Source of the DNA: AP-15 sp963737145
GTDB lineage: Bacteria > Pseudomonadota > Alphaproteobacteria > ATCC43930 > CGMCC-115725
Assembly: GCA_963737145.1 (NCBI GenBank)
Contig: CAVTRO010000004.1
Span: 248,001-312,000 of the forward strand
DNA: 64,000 nt
Direction of reading: 5' to 3'
Part shown: in pieces, positions 27,587 through 35,166 of the stretch
How positions within the stretch are numbered: position 1 is the first letter of the stretch
Layout: each line of letters opens with the position of its first letter
Notes under the pieces: generated by a model
Seen by the model: only the letters and a program-made list of their open reading frames with translations
What the model was told of the DNA's origin: nothing
The model's database searches: none
Translations under genes and position numbers: made by a program

Positions 27587-28024
27587 ATGAATTCCGAAAA
27601 TACCGAAAAGGACATCGATCTGCGGCCGGTCACCAAGATCATCGCAAGCTATGTCGGCAATCATACACTGTCACCCGAGCAGCTGCCGGCCTTGATCACC
27701 TCGGTGCAGCAGGCTCTGCGCGATCTCGGAAAACCGGCGCCGGTGCCGGTGCCGCGCACCCCGGCAGTGCCAATTCGGCGTTCCGTGCAGCATGATCACG
27801 TCGTCTGCCTCGAATGCGGCTTCCGCGGGAAGACTTTGCGCCGGCATCTCGGCACCCGGCACGGATTGCAGACCGCCGAATATTTGCGGCGCTGGGATCT
27901 GGCGAGTGATCATCCGCTGACTGCGCCGGCCTACTCCGAACAGCGCTCGACAATGGCAAAAGAGCTCGGGCTCGGGCGTAAGCGCAGCCGGCCGCGCGGC
28001 AGGCCCCGCCGCGCCAAGGCGTGA
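27587..28024 (+). CDS. mucR: MucR/Ros-family zinc-finger transcriptional regulator
   Basis: A 145-residue regulator. Residues 10-45 form the N-terminal oligomerisation helices (TKIIASYVGNHTLSPEQLPALITSVQQAL). The prokaryotic C2H2 zinc finger is VCLECGFRGKTLRRHLGTRHGL, and the C-terminus is basic (GLGRKRSRPRGRPRRAKA). MucR proteins of alphaproteobacteria bind AT-rich DNA, act somewhat like H-NS and regulate exopolysaccharide, motility and cell cycle genes, usually repressing their own promoter. The roughly 100 bases upstream are markedly AT-rich compared with the rest of the window and contain TACTATAT at about 27531, consistent with an autoregulated promoter. Confidence 0.93.
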   Translation: MNSENTEKDIDLRPVTKIIASYVGNHTLSPEQLPALITSVQQALRDLGKPAPVPVPRTPAVPIRRSVQHDHVVCLECGFRGKTLRRHLGTRHGLQTAEYLRRWDLASDHPLTAPAYSEQRSTMAKELGLGRKRSRPRGRPRRAKA

Positions 28025-28042
28025 TGAATTGAACTACAACTC

Positions 28043-28498
28043 ATGCCCTTCGTGTCGATCACGCGGCTCAGGGTTCGGTCTTGGCGATACTTGCCGGGGT
28101 TCCTGATCCAGTCCTTTCGCGCGGCGCGCCAGGCCAAGCTCGCGGCCGGAAGCCTGACCGTTTCCGTTCTTCGCGACGCCGACGGCGCGTTCTGGACCCG
28201 CACCGTGTGGCGTGACGAGGCGGCGATGCGATCCTTCATGCAATCGGGCGTGCATCGCCGGATCATGACGCGCCTCGCGGAGTGGTGCGATGAGGCCGCC
28301 CTGGCCCATTGGGTTCAAGACACCAATGAACCGCCATCCTGGCCAGAGGCATACCGGCGTCTGCAACGAGGCGGCCGGCGTTCGAGGGTCAATCACCCAT
28401 CGGCGGCGCAATGCCGGTTTGCGATCCCCGAGCTGCGGACGAGCACTGGAATAACCTTCAAAATCACCGCTGACGCCGAAAGCGTGTCACGCCGTTAG
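28043..28498 (+). CDS. hypothetical protein, monooxygenase/DUF3291-like fold
   Basis: A 151-residue protein. The first 110 residues (FVSITRLRVRSWRYLPGFLIQSFRAARQAKLAAGSL...DGAFWTRTVWRDEAAMRSFMQSGVHRRIM) resemble the dimeric alpha/beta-barrel group that includes antibiotic-biosynthesis monooxygenases and DUF3291; such proteins often measure or modify small aromatic molecules. The last 35 residues are basic and poorly structured. It starts 18 nt after mucR and may be co-transcribed. No catalytic residues can be assigned. Confidence 0.6.
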   Translation: MPFVSITRLRVRSWRYLPGFLIQSFRAARQAKLAAGSLTVSVLRDADGAFWTRTVWRDEAAMRSFMQSGVHRRIMTRLAEWCDEAALAHWVQDTNEPPSWPEAYRRLQRGGRRSRVNHPSAAQCRFAIPELRTSTGITFKITADAESVSRR

Positions 28499-28931
28499 TG
28501 CCCAGATCCAACCGGTTGATCCAGTCTTCCCTCGGTCGTGCCCGGCCCTGTGCCGGGCATCCACGGAGTTGGCACGGTCTGAACCTACGTTTAGTAGATG
28601 GCCGGAACCAGTCCGGCCATGTTTCGAACAATAAAGATAATCCCGAGTCCTGAGACGGGGATGCTAGGGCTCAGATGCAGACAACTGATTCAGTGAGATG
28701 CGCCCGTCCTCGTCTTCCCGGCCAAGGCCGGGACCCATTTTGGCCATGGGCACCGGCCTCCGCCGGTGTGACGGGATTTTGGTGTGAGCTTTGTTCCGCG
28801 CGTGCTGAGCGAATGATCCGTACGGGTCTGAACACCAGGGCTCTGGTCAGCGGTCCGCGGGGTTCCGCCTACAATCAACTCGCGGGTCCCTGGTCCCCAA
28901 AATAGCCGTAATGGCATGGTATTAAGCCGCG
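28499..28931. repeat. gene-free stretch filled with hairpin repeats
   Basis: No convincing gene is present. Four hairpins are visible: TGCCCGGC-5 nt-GCCGGGCA (28539-28559), ATGGCCGGA-5 nt-TCCGGCCAT (28598-28620), CCCGGCC-AA-GGCCGGG (28717-28732) and CACCGGC-4 nt-GCCGGTG (28751-28768). The last two sit in a block ending TGTGACGGG that looks like a dispersed alphaproteobacterial repeat. The region separates the mucR block from the second PQQ module and could act as terminators. Confidence 0.6.
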
Positions 28932-29954
28932 ATGCGGATCCGGTTGCTGTTTTCCTCTCACGTCGGGGCGCCGGTAGGGCGCCAAAGCGAACCCCCTGCC
29001 CGGGTCCGGCTTCTCCTGTTTTTCGCCGGTATTATCAGGAGGCCGGCCGTTCTCGCGGTCGCTGTCGTGCTTGGGACAATGGCGGGTCGAGCGGAAACCG
29101 CTGCGCTGCCGGTGACGGAGATCGCGGCCGGGATTTTTGTGCACAACGGAGTGCACGAGGAGGCGTCCGAGGCGAACGAGGACGCGATCGCCAATATCGG
29201 CTTCATCATCGGCGACGAGGCCGTGGCGGTCATCGACCCCGGCGGCAGCTTCGCGGAGGGAAGCGAGTTGCGCGCGGCGATCCGCGCCCGCACGGACCGG
29301 CCGATCCGCTATGTGATCCTGACCCATGTCCATCCCGACCATATCTTCGGGGCCGCCGCGTTCTGCGACGATCACCCCGATTTCATCGGGCACGCCAAAC
29401 TGCCGGGCGCCCTCGCTCAGCGCGGCGACTATTATCTCCGCAGATTGCGCAGCGCCCTCGGCGATGAAGCGAATGGCACCGAGATCGTGGCGCCGACGGT
29501 TCTCGTTTCCGATAGGCTCGAACTCGATCTCGGACACCGGCGTCTCACCTTGTGGGCGCACGGCCCGGCTCATACCGACAACGACCTGACGATCTTCGAT
29601 GAGAATACCCGGACTTTTTGGCTCGCCGATCTGCTGTTCGTCGATCGCATCCCGGTCATCGATGGCAGCCTGGTAGGCTGGCTCAAGCAGCTCGACGAGG
29701 TGACCGCCATAGCGGCGGACCGGGCCGTTCCCGGGCATGGTCCGGTATCCGTGCCATGGCCGTCAGCGGCGGAACCCGAGCGGCGCTATCTTGCAGCCGT
29801 CGCGCACGATACGCGCGCGGCGATCAAGGCCGGGATCGGCATTGCCAACGCCTACCGGCAAGTCGCAAACTCGGAACGCGGGAAGTGGCGGCTGTTCGAC
29901 GAGTATCACCCGCGCAACGTAACGGCGGCCTATAAGGAGCTCGAATGGGAATGA
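28932..29954 (+). CDS. quinoprotein-relay zinc metallohydrolase (MBL fold)
   Basis: A 340-residue metallo-beta-lactamase-fold protein with an N-terminal export segment (AVLAVAVVLGTMAGRAETAA). Zinc ligands are visible: HVHPDHIFG near residue 137, a further His in AHGPAHTDNDLTIFDENTRTFWLADLLF with its Asp, and GHGP near the C-terminus. The family is consistently encoded with PQQ dehydrogenases and is named the quinoprotein relay system metallohydrolase. Its substrate is unknown; a role in maturation or electron relay is proposed by association. It opens the second PQQ module and overlaps the next gene by 10 nt. Confidence 0.85.
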   Translation: MRIRLLFSSHVGAPVGRQSEPPARVRLLLFFAGIIRRPAVLAVAVVLGTMAGRAETAALPVTEIAAGIFVHNGVHEEASEANEDAIANIGFIIGDEAVAVIDPGGSFAEGSELRAAIRARTDRPIRYVILTHVHPDHIFGAAAFCDDHPDFIGHAKLPGALAQRGDYYLRRLRSALGDEANGTEIVAPTVLVSDRLELDLGHRRLTLWAHGPAHTDNDLTIFDENTRTFWLADLLFVDRIPVIDGSLVGWLKQLDEVTAIAADRAVPGHGPVSVPWPSAAEPERRYLAAVAHDTRAAIKAGIGIANAYRQVANSERGKWRLFDEYHPRNVTAAYKELEWE

Positions 29955-30784
29955 CCCCTAACATGCTCGGTCGAGCCGTTTTGGTTTTATTGCTGCTGGG
30001 TTTTGTGCTGCCGGGACCAGCCCGCGCCGAACCGACCGAGGCGGAGCGCATGGCCCGCTGGGCCGATCTCCGGCACGCGATCTTTGGCGACCGGGTCGTC
30101 GAAGATGCCGGCGACCTCGTCGCGATCAATTCCCCGGCACGCGCCGAGGACGCCGCAATTGTACCGGTGGCGATCCGCGTCGCGGAGACGCTCGCTCCCG
30201 AAATCCGCGGCCTTTATCTGGTCATCGACAACAACCCGTCGCCGTTGGCGGCGCATTTCGTGCTCGGGCCGATCGCGGACGCGCGGGAAATCGCGACCCG
30301 GGTCCGCATCGACGACTACACCTATCTCCACGCTGTTGCCGAAACCGCGGATGGCCGGCTCTACGCGGCTGCGCGGTTCATCAAGGCGGCCGGCGGCTGC
30401 TCGGCGCCCGCCGGCAAGGACCAGGCGCTCGCCCTCGAGCGCCTCGGCAAGATGAAATTGCACCTCACCGACCGATCGGGGCCGGAGGACCCGGTACGAG
30501 TGAAGCTCTTGATCAGCCATCCGAACAGTTCGGGGCTGCAGATGGACCAGGTCACGCGTAACTACATCCCGGCTGACTTCATGCAGACGCTCGATGTCAC
30601 CTATAATGGCCAGCCGGTATTTCGGCTCGAGTCGGACATCGCCATCAGCGAGGATCCGACCTTCAACTTCAGCTTCCGCCCTTCCGACCCGGCCGCTCCA
30701 GGGGTGATCAAGGCGGAAATCCTCGACAGCAGCCAACGGCACTTCAGTCAAAGCTGGCCCGTTCCAGCGGCAGCGCAGATGTGA
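29945..30784 (+). CDS. quinoprotein-dehydrogenase-associated SoxYZ-like carrier protein
   Basis: A 279-residue exported protein (signal MLGRAVLVLLLLGFVLPGPARA). The N-terminal half is SoxY-like, including the swinging-arm-like cysteine in AAGGCSAP near residue 157 (in SoxY a terminal GGCGG arm carries the intermediate). The C-terminal half is SoxZ-like (VKLLISHPNSSG). Such natural SoxY-SoxZ fusions accompany PQQ dehydrogenase clusters rather than sulfur oxidation genes; the carried group is unknown. It is translationally coupled to the metallohydrolase. Confidence 0.85.
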   Translation: MGMTPNMLGRAVLVLLLLGFVLPGPARAEPTEAERMARWADLRHAIFGDRVVEDAGDLVAINSPARAEDAAIVPVAIRVAETLAPEIRGLYLVIDNNPSPLAAHFVLGPIADAREIATRVRIDDYTYLHAVAETADGRLYAAARFIKAAGGCSAPAGKDQALALERLGKMKLHLTDRSGPEDPVRVKLLISHPNSSGLQMDQVTRNYIPADFMQTLDVTYNGQPVFRLESDIAISEDPTFNFSFRPSDPAAPGVIKAEILDSSQRHFSQSWPVPAAAQM

Positions 30785-30802
30785 GCGTGGCAGCGGTCGC
30801 TA

Positions 30803-31201
30803 TCACCGGCATTGGAGGTTGGCCTCCGCCTGAGCCCGGTGCAGCTCTTCGATAACCGCCTTGATCTGCGGCGGATCACGAAAAAGGCCTACCCGACCGC
30901 CGACCCCGCCGCCGGCTTGCAGGCTGAGCGCGGTGTCCGCCTCCTCGTAATGGGAATAGGGCATCAGCGAGGCGATCGTGTCGATCGCGCAGGAGCACTT
31001 CAACAGCGCCTCACGGGTATTGCCGTTGGCTGCCATACACCCGATCACGTAATCGGCTCGCGCGGAAGTTGGATAATCGTTGTCTTCGGCGTACCCAGGT
31101 TTCGCCGCGAGGGAGAGCAACAGGAAACCGATCGCCAAGCAATGGGGATCGAAAGTCCGGCGAGGTTCGTTCTTCTGCCGTCCAGGGAAAGGAATATCCA
31201 T
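30803..31201 (-). CDS. small exported Cys-containing protein of the xox cluster
   Basis: 132 residues from the ATG at 31201. A hydrophobic stretch (CLAIGFLLLSLAAKPGYAED) looks like a signal peptide, though preceded by about 20 polar residues. The mature part has YVIGCMAANGNTREALLKCSCAIDTIASLMPY with three cysteines, then a helix EADTALSLQ and the tail IEELHRAQAEANLQCR. Similar small proteins accompany xoxF clusters, but I cannot name the family. Its start abuts the opposite-strand gene starting at 31201, an unusual arrangement that makes either start uncertain. Confidence 0.6.
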   Translation of the reverse strand: MDIPFPGRQKNEPRRTFDPHCLAIGFLLLSLAAKPGYAEDNDYPTSARADYVIGCMAANGNTREALLKCSCAIDTIASLMPYSHYEEADTALSLQAGGGVGGRVGLFRDPPQIKAVIEELHRAQAEANLQCR

Positions 31202-31401
31202 TGACCGCGCTTGTGCTCGTCTTCTGCCTGCAGGGTGCTCCTGCTTCCTGCACCGAGCAGCGTCCAATCGAGGATCTGTCGCTCGAGGCGTGCCTGGTGC
31301 GTGGCCAACACTATGCCGCGGAGTGGCTTGCCGAGCATCCAAAATGGATGCTGTCGCGCTGGCGATGCGAGAACAACATACCGCGGCAAAGGCCGGCATA
31401 G
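31201..31401 (+). CDS. small exported protein (66 aa)
   Basis: A 66-residue protein with TTG start, supported by AAAGGA 6-8 nt upstream. It begins with a hydrophobic segment (LTALVLVFCLQGAPASC) resembling a short signal peptide, followed by ...SLEACLVRGQHYAAEWLAEHPKWMLSRWRCENN, a pattern (Cys, WLAEHP, WxL, RWRC) that I recall from small alphaproteobacterial proteins of unknown function. Three cysteines may form disulfides. It lies 81 nt before xoxF. Confidence 0.5.
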   Translation: MTALVLVFCLQGAPASCTEQRPIEDLSLEACLVRGQHYAAEWLAEHPKWMLSRWRCENNIPRQRPA

Positions 31402-31482
31402 AGCGCTTGTGCGTTAACCCTAAGGGGAATAGCATCGCCGCCTTAACCTATTACGCAAACAAGCTCGGGAGGGAAGAAGGCG

Positions 31483-33267
31483 ATGAAATCACCACGATTC
31501 TGGCTCGCATTTTCGGGATTCGCCCTCTTTGCGGGCGGCGCAAGTGCGAACGATGAGCTGATCAAGCTCTCAAAAGACCCCAACCAGTGGGCTATGCCCA
31601 CCGGCAACTATGCGAATTGGCGTTACAGCGAGCTCAGCCAGATCAACAAAGACAACGCCAAGAATCTGCGCCCGTTGTGGACGTTCTCGACAGGAGTGTT
31701 GCGCGGCCACGAGGGAGGTCCCCTCGTTATCGGCGACGTCATGTACGTCAATACCCCGTTCCCCAACAACATTTTCGCGCTCGATCTCAACAAGAATGGC
31801 CAGATCCTGTGGAAGTACGAGCCAAAGCAGGACCCGACCGTCATTCCGGTGATGTGCTGCGACACCGTCAACCGTGGCGTCGCTTACGGCGATGGCAAAA
31901 TAATTTTCGAACAGGCCGATACGACCGTCGTGGCGCTCGACGCCAAGACCGGCCAGGTGGTCTGGAGCGTCAAGAATGGGGATCCCAAGAAGGGCGAGAC
32001 GATGACCAACGCGCCGATGGTCGTCAAAGACAAGGTCATCGTCGGCATCAGCGGCGGCGAGTTCGGCGTCCAGGGACACGTCACCGCTTACAATCTCAAG
32101 GATGGATCGAAGGCTTGGCGCGCCTATTCGGAAGGACCCGACAACGAGATCCTCTTCGACGCCAACACCACCGAGCTCGGTAAACCGGTCGGCAAGGATT
32201 CGTCCTTGAAGACTTGGCAGGGCGACGAGTGGAAGATCGGCGGCGGCGACACCTGGGGCTGGTACTCCTACGACCCGCAGCTGAACTTGATCTATTACGG
32301 CTCGGGCAACCCCAGCACCTGGAACCCGGTGCAGCGCCCGGGCGACAACAAATGGTCGATGACGATCTTTGCCCGCAATCCCGATACCGGCATTGCCAAG
32401 TGGGTCTATCAGATGACGCCGCACGACCAGTGGGACTACGACGGCGTCAACGAGATGATCCTGGCCGACATCAATGTGAAGGGCCAGCCGGTCAAGGCGC
32501 TCGTCCACTTCGATCGCAACGGCTTTGCCTATACGCTCAACCGCGAGACCGGCGCGCTGCTGGTCGCCGAGAAGTACGACCCGAAGGTCAATTGGGCGAC
32601 CAAAGTTGACATGCAAACCGGCCGTCCGGACGTTGTCGCCCAGTTTGCGCCAGGGTCAAAGGGCGCGGACGTTAACTACAAAAACGTGTGTCCGGCGGCT
32701 CTTGGCTCGAAAGACCAGCAGCCAGCCGCTTTCTCGCCGAAGACCGGGCTGTTTTATGTGCCGACCAACCACGTCTGCATGGATTACGAGCCCTTCAAAG
32801 TCTCGTACACGGCCGGTCAGCCCTATGTCGGCGCTACTTTGTCGATGTATCCGCCGCAGGGCGACAACAACCTCGGCAATTTCATTGCCTGGGACCCAAG
32901 CGCCGGCAAGATCGTCTGGTCGGATCCGGAGCCGTTCTCGGTATGGTCGGGCGCCCTGGCAACCGCCGGTGATGTCGTGTTCTACGGCACTCTCGAGGGC
33001 TACCTGAAGGCGGTCGACATGCAGACCGGCAAGGAGCTCTACCGGTTCAAGACCCCATCCGGGATCATCGGCAACGTCAACACCTACACCCATGGCGGCA
33101 AGCAGTATATTGCGGTGCTGTCCGGCGTCGGCGGCTGGGCCGGGATCGGCATGGCGGCGGGTCTGACCAAGGACACCGACGGGCTCGGCGCAGTCGGGGC
33201 CTACAAGGCATTGGCGAACTACACGCAGCTCGGCGGTGTCTTGACGGTTTTCGGCCTTCCCGAGTGA
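31483..33267 (+). CDS. xoxF: PQQ-dependent methanol dehydrogenase, lanthanide (XoxF) type, intact copy
   Basis: A 594-residue periplasmic quinoprotein with signal peptide (to about residue 22) and an eight-bladed propeller. Key residues by my count: vicinal Cys125-Cys126 (VMCCDTVNRG), metal ligands Glu193 (SGGEFG) and Asn276 (YYGSGNPSTW), catalytic Asp318 and the additional Asp320 in WDYDGVNE. That second Asp is diagnostic for lanthanide-dependent XoxF rather than calcium-dependent MxaF. It oxidises methanol (or other primary alcohols) and reduces cytochrome c. GGGAGGGAAGAAGG precedes the ATG. A strong hairpin terminator follows, then the cytochrome and xoxJ genes. Confidence 0.95.
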   Translation: MKSPRFWLAFSGFALFAGGASANDELIKLSKDPNQWAMPTGNYANWRYSELSQINKDNAKNLRPLWTFSTGVLRGHEGGPLVIGDVMYVNTPFPNNIFALDLNKNGQILWKYEPKQDPTVIPVMCCDTVNRGVAYGDGKIIFEQADTTVVALDAKTGQVVWSVKNGDPKKGETMTNAPMVVKDKVIVGISGGEFGVQGHVTAYNLKDGSKAWRAYSEGPDNEILFDANTTELGKPVGKDSSLKTWQGDEWKIGGGDTWGWYSYDPQLNLIYYGSGNPSTWNPVQRPGDNKWSMTIFARNPDTGIAKWVYQMTPHDQWDYDGVNEMILADINVKGQPVKALVHFDRNGFAYTLNRETGALLVAEKYDPKVNWATKVDMQTGRPDVVAQFAPGSKGADVNYKNVCPAALGSKDQQPAAFSPKTGLFYVPTNHVCMDYEPFKVSYTAGQPYVGATLSMYPPQGDNNLGNFIAWDPSAGKIVWSDPEPFSVWSGALATAGDVVFYGTLEGYLKAVDMQTGKELYRFKTPSGIIGNVNTYTHGGKQYIAVLSGVGGWAGIGMAAGLTKDTDGLGAVGAYKALANYTQLGGVLTVFGLPE

Positions 33268-33294
33268 CCCGTCAGCTAGACTGACGAAGACATC

Positions 33295-33331
33295 GGGCCG
33301 GCATCCGCGGTTGGATGCCGGCCCTTTCTTC
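33295..33331 (+). terminator. hairpin terminator or attenuator after xoxF
   Basis: A perfect 12-bp stem GGGCCGGCATCC (33295-33306), 6-nt loop, GGATGCCGGCCC (33313-33324), then TTTCTTC. This is the classic intrinsic terminator shape. Because the cytochrome, xoxJ and CXXCW genes follow on the same strand, partial read-through would give much more xoxF than partner mRNA. A smaller GTCAG/CTGAC stem precedes it at 33271-33285. Confidence 0.8.
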
Positions 33332-33343
33332 GGGAGGGATCCG

Positions 33344-33772
33344 GTGAGAGTGTTGGCGCTGCTATTCGGCCCCGTTGCAGCATTGGTTCTGGGAACCAGC
33401 GTCGTGCCGGCGGCGGAACCCGATCAATCCGCCGAAAAGCCGTACAAGGTCACGGATGGCAAGGTCGACAAAAAGACCTTCAACGGGTGGCGCCGCTACA
33501 CCGAATCCTGTATGCGCTGCCATGGACCGGACGGCGCCGGCAGCTCTTATGCCCCGTCCTTGGTCGATTCGGTCAAGCACATGACGCAGGATGAATTCAA
33601 CGATATCGTCGTCAACGGCCGCACCAACGTCAACGCCGCGAGCGAGGATGTGATGCCGCCCTTCGGCGAGGTCGAGGACGTCGTCTCCTATCTCGACGAC
33701 ATCTGGGCCTATCTAAAGGCGCGCGCCGACGGCGTCTTGGGCCGCGGCCGGCCGCCGCGGGTCGGAGATTAG
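33344..33772 (+). CDS. xoxG: c-type cytochrome, methanol-metabolism type (XoxG-like)
   Basis: A 142-residue periplasmic cytochrome c. I chose GTG at 33344, which follows GGGAGG and gives a proper signal peptide (VLALLFGPVAALVLGTSVVPA). The heme site is CMRCH near residue 58 (YTESCMRCHGPDGAGSSYAP), and the axial Met is probably in EDVMPPFGEVEDVVSYLDDIW. The family is the dedicated electron acceptor of XoxF. It abuts xoxJ with no gap, so the two are coupled. Confidence 0.9.
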   Translation: MRVLALLFGPVAALVLGTSVVPAAEPDQSAEKPYKVTDGKVDKKTFNGWRRYTESCMRCHGPDGAGSSYAPSLVDSVKHMTQDEFNDIVVNGRTNVNAASEDVMPPFGEVEDVVSYLDDIWAYLKARADGVLGRGRPPRVGD

Positions 33773-34600
33773 ATGAAGATACGAACCTCTTTTCACATCA
33801 CGGCGTTAGTCGGCGCACTTTTGATCGCAGGTGGACGGGCCGGCGCGCAAACCAGCGACACCGTCGACCGCAGCGAGCTCAAGGTTTGCGCCGATCCGAG
33901 CAACCTGCCGTTCTCCGACGAAAAAAAGGAGGGGTTCGAGAATAAGATCGCCGAGCTGATGGGCGGGGAGCTCGGTCTCAAGGTCGATTACGCGTGGTTC
34001 CCGCAGGTGATCGGCTTCGTGCGCAATACGCTACGCGCACACCTTTGCGATCTCGTGATGGGGACAGTCGCCGGCGACGAAATCATGCAGACGACCAACC
34101 CCTACTATTTCACCACCTATGTGATGTTCTACCGCTCGGACAAGGATCTTGCGGTCGAGGGAGTGCAAGACCCCCGCTTGACGGGTTTGCGCCTCGGTGT
34201 CGTCGCCGGAACCCCTCCGGCAGACCTTCTCGTGCGCCACGACTTGATGTCCCACACGAAACCCTACGCTTTGACTGTCGACACGCGCGCCGAATCGCCG
34301 ACTTACCAGATGGTCCAGGACGTGGTCGACGGTACGATCGACGTCGGCTTTCTGTGGGGGCCGATTGCCGGGTATTTCCGCAAGCATGACGACCTGCCGC
34401 TCACCTTGGTTCCGCTCAAGGACGAGCCGGGCGCGGCTCGCATGGAATACCACATCGCGATGGGGGTCCGCGCGAACGAGCCGGAATGGCGGCGGAGAAT
34501 CAATGCCGCGATCCTCAAACGGCAAGGCGACATAACCGCTGTGCTGCGCGATTACGGCGTTCCGCTGCTCAACGAGCAGGGCGAGCTCGCCGGCCCGTGA
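33773..34600 (+). CDS. xoxJ: XoxJ-like periplasmic binding protein, intact copy
   Basis: A 275-residue exported protein of the quinoprotein-dehydrogenase-associated substrate-binding family. Signal peptide ends near residue 26; the mature protein begins with the signature ELKVCADPSNLPFSDEKKEGF, followed by a periplasmic-binding-protein type II fold (YAWFPQVIGFVRNTLRAHLCDLVMGT, VDGTIDVGFLWGPIAGYFRK). XoxJ is required with XoxF and the cytochrome and is proposed to activate or partially unfold the dehydrogenase for cofactor loading. It overlaps the next gene as GTGA. Confidence 0.92.
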   Translation: MKIRTSFHITALVGALLIAGGRAGAQTSDTVDRSELKVCADPSNLPFSDEKKEGFENKIAELMGGELGLKVDYAWFPQVIGFVRNTLRAHLCDLVMGTVAGDEIMQTTNPYYFTTYVMFYRSDKDLAVEGVQDPRLTGLRLGVVAGTPPADLLVRHDLMSHTKPYALTVDTRAESPTYQMVQDVVDGTIDVGFLWGPIAGYFRKHDDLPLTLVPLKDEPGAARMEYHIAMGVRANEPEWRRRINAAILKRQGDITAVLRDYGVPLLNEQGELAGP

Positions 34601-35166
34601 GGGCGGCGCGGCCGATACGGGTCACCCGATGGCTGCTCTGTGGTCTTCTGCTCGCCGCTGGCCTTGGCGCAAGCGGGCGGCCTCCGGAGCCCGAAGGCTA
34701 TCGCACGGATGATTATCGCGCGCCGACGCCGGACACCGTGGCGGGCGGTGTTGTGCTGGACACCGAGGCTGCCCATAAGCTTTGGACAAGTGGCAAAGCC
34801 GTCTGGATCGATGTACTTCCCGCGCCGCGGCGGCCGGCGAACCTGCCGCAATCGGCCCTCTGGATGCCGCTGCCGCACCGCGATATTCCAGGCAGCCTTT
34901 GGCTTCCCGATGTCGGCCGCGGCGCGCTCGGCCCCGAGCTCGAAGGCTATTTTCGAAATCACCTCGAAACGGCGACCGGCCGGCGCCGTGACACCCCGGT
35001 CGTGTTTTATTGCCTGGCCGATTGCTGGATGAGCTGGAACGCCGCGAAGCGGGCGGCGAGCTGGGGCTATACGCAAGTTTTTTGGTACCCTGACGGCACC
35101 GACGGTTGGGAAGCGGCAAAATTGCCGATGCAGAACGCGGAACCGGCATTTGGGCCGCAGACTTAG
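34597..35166 (+). CDS. PQQ-dependent catabolism-associated CXXCW-type protein
   Basis: A 189-residue exported protein with a rhodanese-like fold. GTG start overlaps the xoxJ stop. The signal segment is WLLCGLLLAAGLGASG. The family hallmark lies in VVFYCLADCWMSWNAAKRAASWGY, where the cysteines are spaced C-LAD-CW. Members are encoded with PQQ dehydrogenases and are thought to act in the periplasm on cofactor or redox state; the exact role is unknown. It is the last gene of the module and converges with sdhA, overlapping by 4 nt. Confidence 0.9.
   Translation: MRAARPIRVTRWLLCGLLLAAGLGASGRPPEPEGYRTDDYRAPTPDTVAGGVVLDTEAAHKLWTSGKAVWIDVLPAPRRPANLPQSALWMPLPHRDIPGSLWLPDVGRGALGPELEGYFRNHLETATGRRRDTPVVFYCLADCWMSWNAAKRAASWGYTQVFWYPDGTDGWEAAKLPMQNAEPAFGPQT

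Noticed and set aside
28499..28931. CRISPR array suspected from repeated GC-rich palindromes
   Set aside because: The hairpins differ from each other and are not evenly spaced with unique spacers; no cas gene is nearby.
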